A DNA stretch of 64,000 nucleotides from Paucibacter sp. KBW04 (GTDB taxonomy: Bacteria > Pseudomonadota > Gammaproteobacteria > Burkholderiales > Burkholderiaceae_C). How positions within the stretch are numbered: the stretch's first letter is position 1; every line of letters starts with the position of its first letter. A program made the translations under genes and the position numbers. Shown piece by piece: positions 18,820-26,093 of the stretch. The stretch is from contig NZ_QAJN01000011.1 of assembly GCF_003852425.1 (NCBI RefSeq), positions 1 to 64,000 on the forward strand, given 5' to 3'. The notes beneath the pieces are model-generated. The model ran no database searches and was not told where the DNA came from. It saw only the letters and a program-made list of their open reading frames with translations.

Positions 18820-20844
18820 ATGCCTAACGCCCTGCCTTTATGCGCACTTTCTCCACTCTGGCTGCGCCAACTTGGTCTGGGTCTGGGTCTGACTTGTCTG
18901 CTTCTGGCGAATGCCCAGGCACAAGCCTCGAAGCTGCAGCTACGCCTGATGCAGACCAGCGATCTGCACATGAATCTGCTGAACTACGACTACTACCAGG
19001 ACAAGCCGACCGAGGAATACGGCCTGGCCAAGACCATCAGCTTGATCCAGCAGGCGCGCGGCCAGGTCAGCAACAGCCTCTTGTTCGACAACGGTGACCT
19101 GCTGCAAGGCAACCCCCTCGGCGATCTGGTGGCCCGCATCAAGCCGCTGGCGCCGGGCCAAACTCATCCGGCCTACAAGGTGCTCAATCTGCTGCAGGTG
19201 GATGCCGCCAATATCGGCAATCACGAATTCAACTACGGCCTGCCCTTTCTGCGCCAAGCCCTCAGCGGGGCCGGTTTTCCCTATGTGAACGCCAATGTGA
19301 TCTTGGCCGATGCGGGCGGCAACAACACCGACCTCCATGCCTTCACGCCCTACGTCATGCTGGAGCGCCAGTTCAAAGACCAAGCCGGCAAAACCCAGCG
19401 CCTGAAAATCGGCGTGATCGGTTTTGTGCCACCACAAATCATGCAATGGGACCGCCCGCTGCTGGAAGGCAAGGTGCGGGCCCTGGACATGGTTGAAACC
19501 GCCCAGCGCCTGGTGCCCCGTATGCGCCGCGAAGGGGCGGACCTGGTCATCGCCATCGCCCACTCAGGCTTCGAAAAAACCGCCCAAGGCCGCCTGGCCG
19601 AGAACACCGTGGCCGAGCTGGCCCGGGTGCCGGGCATAGACGCCCTGCTCTTCGGCCATGCCCATGCCGAGTTCCCCGGCCCGCAATTTGCCGACTACCC
19701 CGGCGTGGACGCCCAGCGCGGTCGCATCTACGGCGTGCCCGCCGTCATGCCAGGCCGCTGGGGCGACCATCTGGGCATCATCGATCTGCAACTGCAGAGG
19801 GCCGAGAAGAGCCGACGCTGGACAGTCAGCCACAGCCAGGCCCAGCTGCGCCCGATTTTTGATCGCCAAGCCAGGCGCGCCCTGGTCGAGGCCGACCCAT
19901 TGGTTGCCCATGTGATTGCCCACGAGCATGCCGACACGCTGGCCCATGTGCGATCCCAGATAGGCCTGACACCCACGCCGATTCACAGCTACTTTGCCCA
20001 GGTGCTGGATGAGCCTTCGGTGCGCATCGTGGCCCGCGCCCAGCTGGCCTATCTGGAGCGCGCGGTGCAAGGCACGGCCTTCGAAGGCCTGCCTCTGCTG
20101 GCCGCGGCCGCGCCCTTCAAAGCCGGTGGCCGCCAGGGTTGGACCAATTACACCGATATCCCGGCAGGCCCACTGGCCATCAAACATGTGGCCGATCTCT
20201 ACGTCTACCCCAACACCATCAAGGTGCTCAAACTCAAGGGCAGCCAGATCAAGGAGTGGTTGGAGATGTCGGCCGGGCAGTTCCGCCACATCGACAGCCA
20301 AGGCCCCAAGGCCCAGGACTTGTTGGCGCCTGAGTTTCGTTCCTACAACTTCGACAGCTTGCGCGGCCGCGACAGCTACCGCCTGAACGGGCAAGAGGTG
20401 CAAGCACCCGAGCTGAGTTATGAGATTGATGTCAGCGTGCCGGCGCGCTACGACGCCGATGGCCGGCGCAGCGAGAGCATGGCCTCGCGCATCAAGAACC
20501 TGCGTTTCCGTGGCAAGCCGATCGATGCGCATGCGGAGTTTCTGGTCGCCACCAACAATTACCGCGCCACCGGCGGCGGCAATTTCCCCGGTCTGTCCGC
20601 CAGCCAGATCGTCATCGACTCGCCCGACGAGAACCGCCAGGCCTTGGCCAGCTACCTCGCGCAGATGTCAGGCCAGGCCGAGCCCGCGCCTCAAGCACCC
20701 TGGCGCGTCTTGCCCGTGCCGGGCGTGTCCCTGCGTTTCGAGTCTGGCGCCGGGGCGCAAAAATACCTGCCGGACTGGCCGCATATCCGCCTGCTGGAGG
20801 CGCGCGGCGATGGTTCTGTGATGCTGGAGTTGCAGCCCCGGTAA
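18820..20844 (+). CDS. cpdB: Periplasmic 2',3'-cyclic-nucleotide 2'-phosphodiesterase / 3'-nucleotidase
   Basis: A metallophosphoesterase of the UshA/CpdB group. Metal-binding motifs are visible in order: QTSDLHMNLLNYDYY (DxH), FDNGDLLQGNPLGD (GD), NIGNHEFNYG (GNHE), IAHSGF and FGHAHAEFPG (GHxH). A 5'-nucleotidase C-terminal substrate-binding domain follows. The DYYQDKPTEEYGLAK segment fits CpdB rather than UshA. An N-terminal hydrophobic segment ending NAQAQA indicates export. The start is uncertain: ATG 18820 gives the cleanest signal peptide (675 residues), with ATG 18784 and TTG 18766 also in frame. It scavenges nucleotides in the periplasm. Confidence 0.9.
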   Translation: MPNALPLCALSPLWLRQLGLGLGLTCLLLANAQAQASKLQLRLMQTSDLHMNLLNYDYYQDKPTEEYGLAKTISLIQQARGQVSNSLLFDNGDLLQGNPLGDLVARIKPLAPGQTHPAYKVLNLLQVDAANIGNHEFNYGLPFLRQALSGAGFPYVNANVILADAGGNNTDLHAFTPYVMLERQFKDQAGKTQRLKIGVIGFVPPQIMQWDRPLLEGKVRALDMVETAQRLVPRMRREGADLVIAIAHSGFEKTAQGRLAENTVAELARVPGIDALLFGHAHAEFPGPQFADYPGVDAQRGRIYGVPAVMPGRWGDHLGIIDLQLQRAEKSRRWTVSHSQAQLRPIFDRQARRALVEADPLVAHVIAHEHADTLAHVRSQIGLTPTPIHSYFAQVLDEPSVRIVARAQLAYLERAVQGTAFEGLPLLAAAAPFKAGGRQGWTNYTDIPAGPLAIKHVADLYVYPNTIKVLKLKGSQIKEWLEMSAGQFRHIDSQGPKAQDLLAPEFRSYNFDSLRGRDSYRLNGQEVQAPELSYEIDVSVPARYDADGRRSESMASRIKNLRFRGKPIDAHAEFLVATNNYRATGGGNFPGLSASQIVIDSPDENRQALASYLAQMSGQAEPAPQAPWRVLPVPGVSLRFESGAGAQKYLPDWPHIRLLEARGDGSVMLELQPR

Positions 20845-20856
20845 AGCCTAGGCCGT

Positions 20857-21177
20857 TCAGGCCTTGATGTTCAGCAAGGCCCCGCTGGTATCCAGCTGCG
20901 ACTGCAAGACGCGCAGGTTCGCAACAAAAGCATAGGTGTCTTGCTCGCGGGTGCTGAGATCGGCCTCGGCCGATTGGCCGGCTGCGGGCACTTGTTGCAG
21001 GACGCGGGCTCTTGCCGCATCGGCCTGAGCGTTATCGGCCTGGGCCTGGGCTTGCAATTGCTTGGCATCGCTGGAACTGGCCTTGGCCGCCGCCGTGGTG
21101 GCGCTGGAAGCGCTGGCGCGCAGGCGTTCATTGGCCGCGGAAATACCCGACAAAGTGGTGGAAAGGCCGATAGTCAT
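20857..21177 (-). CDS. Small flagellar-rod-like protein, orphan
   Basis: A 106-residue protein. Its N terminus (TTLSGISAANERLRASASSATTAA) and C terminus (DTYAFVANLRVLQSQLDTSGALLNIKA) resemble the ends of flagellar basal-body rod proteins such as FlgB/FlgC, with an Ala/Gln-rich middle. No signal peptide or membrane helix is visible. No flagellar genes lie nearby. Function unknown: it may be a cryptic rod-like paralogue. The gene lies 12 bp from the convergent cpdB end. Confidence 0.7.
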   Translation of the reverse strand: MTIGLSTTLSGISAANERLRASASSATTAAAKASSSDAKQLQAQAQADNAQADAARARVLQQVPAAGQSAEADLSTREQDTYAFVANLRVLQSQLDTSGALLNIKA

Positions 21178-21312
21178 GATGGCAGCGCTCCGAACAGCAG
21201 GCGAGAAACCGGGATGGCACCCGGTCTATCGGCCGCTTTTTTCGGAACTTTAGAAATAAAAGGCAAAAACCTTCTATTTCTTTTTTTCCCGCTGGCGCGG
21301 GGCCTCAGCCCA

Positions 21313-22254
21313 TCAGATGGCCAACTCCTCAAAGCCGCCGGCCGAGACAAACACCCGCACGCTGTCGCCGCCGGCCGCCTTGGCCTCGGTACAGGCCAGG
21401 GCTGCGGCGCCCAGCACCGCGTCCACCGTTTCCAGGCTGGTTTGAACCTGGACAACGCCCAGGCAGGCCTTGACCCGGGTGCGGTGCAGACCCCAGCGCA
21501 GGCGGTAGGAGGCCACCCCGGCGCGGATCTTCTCGGCCACGATTTGGGCGTAATGCTGGTCGCAATTGGGCAATAAGACGGCGAAATGATCGTCTTCCAG
21601 CCGCGCCACCAGGTCGGAGGCGCGCACCTTGCTGAGCAGCAATTGGCCCAGGCCGTAAAGGAAATGGTCGCCCACCTCGGCGCCCATGCTGCCGATCACC
21701 TCGGTGAATTTATCGACATCAATCCACAGCACCGAGACCGGCAGCTTGCGGGCGCTGCCCACATGCTCGGCCAGGCGGCGTTCGAACTCACGGCGATTGG
21801 CCAGCTCGGTCAGCTGGTCGTGCTTGGCCGTCCAGGTGGGCTGCAAACGGGCCTGTCTTGCAGCGGTAACGTCTTGCACGATCCACAGCGACTCCGAGCC
21901 CTTTTGATCCCAGTGCAACGGCGTCGCCTGCAAGCGGCCCCAGAAGCGGCTGCCATCATGGCGCACATACTCAATCTCTTCGTCAAAGGGGCGGCCACCG
22001 CCGAAGGCCGTGCCCATGCGCTCCAGAATCGCTTGATGGGCCGCGTCAGACACATGAACCCGGCGTACCGGCTGACCGCTCAGCTCGGTGTCATCGCCAT
22101 GGCCGAAGAGGTGGTTGAACTGCTCGCTCACCATCTCGAAATGGCCCTCACGGACAAAGCCCAAGGCCATGGGCGCGCGTTGCATCAGGGCGCTCATGCG
22201 GGCCGCCAACTCGGGCTCGCCACCAGCAGAGGCCACAACAGGTTTCGTTGACAT
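21313..22254 (-). CDS. PAS-GGDEF protein with degenerate active site
   Basis: A 313-residue sensory protein. A PAS domain (about 15-130, ending FWGRLQATPLHWDQKG...WIVQDVTAARQA) precedes a GGDEF domain beginning HDQLTELANRREFERRL. The catalytic GGDEF is replaced by EDDHF (residues 220-224) and the substrate-binding IND motif by IGS, so cyclic-di-GMP synthesis is unlikely. The inhibitory I-site RxxD is intact as RASD (211-214), five residues before the motif. This suggests a cyclic-di-GMP receptor. The ATG at 22254 follows AAGGAG with 8-nt spacing; a GTG at 22263 overlaps that site. Confidence 0.9.
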   Translation of the reverse strand: MSTKPVVASAGGEPELAARMSALMQRAPMALGFVREGHFEMVSEQFNHLFGHGDDTELSGQPVRRVHVSDAAHQAILERMGTAFGGGRPFDEEIEYVRHDGSRFWGRLQATPLHWDQKGSESLWIVQDVTAARQARLQPTWTAKHDQLTELANRREFERRLAEHVGSARKLPVSVLWIDVDKFTEVIGSMGAEVGDHFLYGLGQLLLSKVRASDLVARLEDDHFAVLLPNCDQHYAQIVAEKIRAGVASYRLRWGLHRTRVKACLGVVQVQTSLETVDAVLGAAALACTEAKAAGGDSVRVFVSAGGFEELAI

Positions 22255-22403
22255 CAACAGCACTCCTTGTCCGCTAACCCATTCATTGATGGGTGACTTC
22301 CGTAGGTGTAACCGTTTTTCCTTCGGAAGAAAACCGGGAACTGCCTAGGCAATGACCTTCAAATTCCACGGCGCTTTGCCAAACGCATGAAAGCTGCGCT
22401 GGA

Positions 22404-23282
22404 TCAAAGCGGCTGCACCCGCACAAAGCTGGCAAAACGCGGCAAGCCCTTGGCGCTCAGGCCGCGATAACGGTAAGTCACCACGCTGCCCAGCGCCGGG
22501 GGCCGGCGTCGCTCGGCATCGCTAAAGCCCGTGCCCAGCGAGAACTCCTGTCCCTGGCTATTGCGCACCCGCAGCGCACCCATCAAGCCTTGCAGCCGCC
22601 CCGTACCCGGCAAATGCGCCAGCACCACCGCTTCATCGTCATCTTGGGGCTTGAGCTTGAGCAGGACTTCGTTGCGACCACTCAGATAAGGGGCGGCGGC
22701 AAGATGCAGCATCAAGCCCTCGCCACCGTCTTGCAGAACCCGGGCCAGTTGCCCCTGCAAGCCGGTCGCATCGCTGCCACGGGTCTGCGGCACGGCCTGC
22801 AAGGCCTCCCAGGCCAAATCCTGGGTCAAATCGCGCAACAAAGCAGCCCGCTGCTCGAAACTGCCCGCGGCTTCCGGCAGCTCAAACAACATATAGCGCA
22901 TGCGGGCCCACTCGCCTGCTTCCGCCGTGCTGCGCCGCAAGGCCGCCGCGGTGGCGTCAAACTGGCCGCGGCCCAGCCACAGCTCGCCATCCAAGGGGCG
23001 CGCAGGCAGGCGCCGGGCAAAGTCGGGCGGCACATTCAAGGCCAGACCTTGGCGGGAGATCATGGCCTGACCATTCCAGTAGGCACGCACACCGTCCAGC
23101 TTTTCGCTGACCAGATAGTCGCTGAGCCGCAAGCGGCCAAGATCGTGCGGCGCATTCTTGGCCAAAAGCAGGGCTGGCACAGCGCCCTCCCTAGACTTGC
23201 CCTCGAGCCTGCCCGATGCCAACAACGAGCAAGCCCCAGCAGACCAGGCCGCCAGGGCTTGCAAAACCTCTCGCTTTTTCAT
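22404..23282 (-). CDS. Exported ATP-dependent DNA ligase (LigE-type)
   Basis: A minimal ATP-dependent DNA ligase of 292 residues. Motif I is EKLDGVRAYWNG, with nucleotidyl-acceptor Lys61; motif III reads LDGELWLGRG, and motif IV-V residues appear as GGEGLMLH and VLLKLKP. A short OB-fold follows (GALRVRNSQGQEFSLGTGFSD...GSVVTYRYRGL). The N terminus (MKKREVLQALAAWSAGACSLL) looks like a signal peptide, as in LigE of Neisseria and Haemophilus, which act in the periplasm. Start chosen at 23282, with GGAGG 5 nt upstream. A role in handling incoming DNA or biofilm DNA is proposed for the family and inferred here. Confidence 0.9.
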   Translation of the reverse strand: MKKREVLQALAAWSAGACSLLASGRLEGKSREGAVPALLLAKNAPHDLGRLRLSDYLVSEKLDGVRAYWNGQAMISRQGLALNVPPDFARRLPARPLDGELWLGRGQFDATAAALRRSTAEAGEWARMRYMLFELPEAAGSFEQRAALLRDLTQDLAWEALQAVPQTRGSDATGLQGQLARVLQDGGEGLMLHLAAAPYLSGRNEVLLKLKPQDDDEAVVLAHLPGTGRLQGLMGALRVRNSQGQEFSLGTGFSDAERRRPPALGSVVTYRYRGLSAKGLPRFASFVRVQPL

Positions 23283-23349
23283 GCCGACCTCCGCTGACGA
23301 TTGCCAAGCAAACGCCATCATCGGCATATCGCGCACGCGCTTCAAGCCA

Positions 23350-24402
23350 TCAAGGCTGCAGGGTTTTATCAAAGAAGCCGACCACGTCCTGCGCCAGGCG
23401 GCGTTGAAAGGCCTCGCGATCAAAGCCCTGGGGGTTGCTGGCCGGATCCCCCGCATCCGCCTTGAAGGACCTATTGGGCTGGGACATATAGGCGAAATGC
23501 CCGGCCTCGGCCGTCTCTTCATAGCTGAGGCCGGGGACTTGCTGGCTCAGCCAACGGCCATGAAACTGCGGCACTAAGACCGTGTCCTGGCTAGGCACCA
23601 AGAGCCGAACCGGCAGCTGAATCGTGGCCAGGGAAGCGGGAGTCAACACCACCCCGACCGGCGCCATGGCCACCACGCTGCGAATGCGAGCGTCGCGTGA
23701 GCTCGCGGCTGGCGGGTTTTCGCTGCTGGACGCGGCGGCCGATGCCGGGGCCGCCGGCATGGTCGGCCAAGCGCCCAGCTGGCAGAAAACCGGGTCTTGA
23801 TCACCCTCGTTACGGCAATGCTCACGGGCGCGCTGCCTGTCGGCCTGAGCGCCGGCCAGGGCCAGCACGGTGAACCCACCTGCAGAATGGCCCAGGGCGC
23901 CGATGCGCTGCGCCGGGATGCGGTCCTTCCAGACCGGGTCACTGAGCAAGGCGTCCAAGACCCGGCTGACCTGGCGGGGTCGCTCCTCGAAGTATTCACC
24001 CCGGCGTACCAGGGATCGATCCATCCAGTTGTCATGCGGGTGCCGCAGGGCCGCCACCAGATAGCCGGCCTGGGCCAAGGCAGCAGCCAATTGGTGATGG
24101 CTCAACTCGCTGCCGCCCGTGCCATGCGACAGCAGAATCAAGCCCTTGACCCGCTCCGGCAATGGCCCGTCCATGGCCAGGACCGGCGCAAATGGCCCCA
24201 TGGGAATGGTTTGCGCTTGGGCTTGCGTCGGGTAAAACAAGGCCACATCGACGGCTTCGGCCCCTGCGGCACTGGCACTGAAGCTGCGAAGACCTGCCTG
24301 GGTGGCCTGCACCGAGGCGGCGCTGAACAGCAGAGCGGCCGCCGTCAAGGCGAGCTGAAACAAAGGGCGTTTGGCGCCAGTCCAGGGAGAGGACAGTTGC
24401 AT
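23350..24402 (-). CDS. Exported alpha/beta hydrolase
   Basis: A 350-residue alpha/beta hydrolase of the platelet-activating-factor-acetylhydrolase / dienelactone-hydrolase type. The oxyanion loop SHGTGGSE, the nucleophile elbow GHSAGG, an Asp in PSQDTVLVP and a His in EAGHFAYM form a plausible catalytic triad. A signal peptide (about 1-32, ends SVQATQ) implies export. The start at 24402 has GGAG 7 nt upstream. A linker rich in Ala and Ser (PAAPASAAASSSENPPAASS) interrupts the lid region. Substrate unknown. It is followed by the LigE-type ligase 67 bp downstream. Confidence 0.88.
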   Translation of the reverse strand: MQLSSPWTGAKRPLFQLALTAAALLFSAASVQATQAGLRSFSASAAGAEAVDVALFYPTQAQAQTIPMGPFAPVLAMDGPLPERVKGLILLSHGTGGSELSHHQLAAALAQAGYLVAALRHPHDNWMDRSLVRRGEYFEERPRQVSRVLDALLSDPVWKDRIPAQRIGALGHSAGGFTVLALAGAQADRQRAREHCRNEGDQDPVFCQLGAWPTMPAAPASAAASSSENPPAASSRDARIRSVVAMAPVGVVLTPASLATIQLPVRLLVPSQDTVLVPQFHGRWLSQQVPGLSYEETAEAGHFAYMSQPNRSFKADAGDPASNPQGFDREAFQRRLAQDVVGFFDKTLQP

Positions 24403-24541
24403 GATGAAACTCCAAGAATGGGGAGGGGGTGAAGCCATTCTTGGGTCCCGCCAGCCGCCAGGCCAGGCGCATGCGACCAATCGCCAAGGCTAGGCGTGAA
24501 TCAACCGGAGCGGGCGTGAGCAGGCACCGGCCTACACAAAT

Positions 24542-25996
24542 TCAAGCCGCCGGTGCGATCTGCTCGGCCCAGTCGTACAGAGCGCTCAGAATTTCCTGCC
24601 CCCTCTCGTCGGCAGCCTCGCTCAGGCTGTCGATCTGATCGAAAAAGGCCGCCAGGGTCAGCGCCCCACCGGCGCCCTGGTGCAGGCGGGCGGCGCAATG
24701 CGCCGTCCAGCGCTCTTGCTCGGCTGCGCTCAGGCTGTCGGCAAAATTGCGGGCGCGCCAGCGGAACACCAATTCCTCCAGGCGCTCGTCCTTGAACACC
24801 AGCTTGCCTTCGGCGGCCCGCTCGGCCAAGGCCTCGGGGCTGAGGCCGAGCAGGCGGCTCAGGGCCTTGCGATCCTCCGGGCCGATAAAGCCGCCGTACA
24901 GGTCTTCGTCCACATCGGCGCTGCCCTCCACACCCGCGCGCTGGTAGACCTCGCCCCAGAGGCTGCTGAGCAGATGGGCTCGCTCGGCCAGGGCTTGAGC
25001 GTTTTGCAAGCCCTGAGCCAGATCCAGACCCCAGCGCTGGGCCATCTCGGGCGACAGAATTTTCAGCGCGCTGATGACGATGGGCGATTTGTTGACGTGA
25101 ATACTTTTGATGGGCAGGCGCGTCACGCCCTCGGGCAGATCGGCCTGCTTGACGAAGAGCCGCTCGCGGATGGCGGCAGCGTTCAGGGTCAGCAGCTCGC
25201 TGGGGTCTTCGCTGCAGTCCCAAACGATCAGCTCGTTCTTATTCGTCGGATGCGGCGCCAGGGGCCAGACCAGGGCGATGCAGCCACGCTCGGGCGCATA
25301 CATGCCGGAGATGTGCAAGAACGGCCGGCCCTGGTTTTGCGCGGCATTGATCTCGGCCCAGACCGCGTCCTTTTTGTGCAGCTTGAAGCAAAAGTCCCAG
25401 AGCTTGGGCTGGGCCGTCTTGATCAAACGGGCCAGGGCGATGGTGGCGCGCACATCGGACAAGGCGTCGTGCGCCGCCTCATGCGCCAGGCCATTGGCCT
25501 GGGTCAGATGCTCCAGCTTGAAGCTGGGTCGGCCATCCTCGTGCTTGGGCCAGCTCAGGCCCTCGGGCCGCAAGGCGTAGGCGCAGCGCACCACGTCGAG
25601 CAAGTCCCAGCGGCCGCAGCCGTTCTGCCATTCACGGGCATAGGGCTCGCGCAGATTGCGCCAGAGCAGAAAGCGGGTGACCTCGTCGTCGAAGCGGATG
25701 GTGTTGTAGCCCAGGCCCACCGTGCCCGGCGTGGCCAACTCGGCCTCAATGGCGGCGGCAAACTCATGCTCGGGCAGGCCTTGCTCGGCGCAGGTTTGCG
25801 GCAGGATGCCGGTCAGCAAGCAGGCCTCGGGGTCGGGCAGGCTGTCCAGCGGCGGCTGGCAATACAGCATCAAGGGCTCACCGATTTCGTTCAGATCGGC
25901 ATCGGTGCGGATGCCGGCGAACTGGGAGGGGCGGTCGCGCCGAGGCACGCGGCCAAAGGTTTCGTAGTCGTGCCAGTAAAAAGTCATGTCATGCAT
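24542..25996 (-). CDS. sbcB: Exodeoxyribonuclease I
   Basis: A DEDDh 3'-5' single-strand DNA exonuclease of 484 residues, close to E. coli ExoI length. Motifs: ExoI FYWHDYETFG with the catalytic Asp and Glu, the GLGYNTIRFDDEVTRFLLWRN segment, and HDALSDVRATIALARLI with the catalytic His and Asp. The C-terminal SH3-like and helical domains follow. It works in recombination and mismatch repair and interacts with SSB in E. coli. Start 25996 (MHDMTFYW) or 25987 (MTFYW) is likely; a frame start at 26026 is less so. Confidence 0.95.
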   Translation of the reverse strand: MHDMTFYWHDYETFGRVPRRDRPSQFAGIRTDADLNEIGEPLMLYCQPPLDSLPDPEACLLTGILPQTCAEQGLPEHEFAAAIEAELATPGTVGLGYNTIRFDDEVTRFLLWRNLREPYAREWQNGCGRWDLLDVVRCAYALRPEGLSWPKHEDGRPSFKLEHLTQANGLAHEAAHDALSDVRATIALARLIKTAQPKLWDFCFKLHKKDAVWAEINAAQNQGRPFLHISGMYAPERGCIALVWPLAPHPTNKNELIVWDCSEDPSELLTLNAAAIRERLFVKQADLPEGVTRLPIKSIHVNKSPIVISALKILSPEMAQRWGLDLAQGLQNAQALAERAHLLSSLWGEVYQRAGVEGSADVDEDLYGGFIGPEDRKALSRLLGLSPEALAERAAEGKLVFKDERLEELVFRWRARNFADSLSAAEQERWTAHCAARLHQGAGGALTLAAFFDQIDSLSEAADERGQEILSALYDWAEQIAPAA

Positions 25997-26093
25997 GGGC
26001 GGCACGATACCGCATCCCTTAAGCATGGCCCTCTAAGCCGTGCACGCAGAGATCGGGATAATCGGCCACCGATTCAGAAGCAAAGCCCCTTCG

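Noticed and set aside
22290-22340. Hairpin upstream of the PAS-GGDEF gene as a cyclic-di-GMP riboswitch
   Set aside because: Only a short TTCG-capped stem is present; the conserved GEMM core and tetraloop receptor are not visible.
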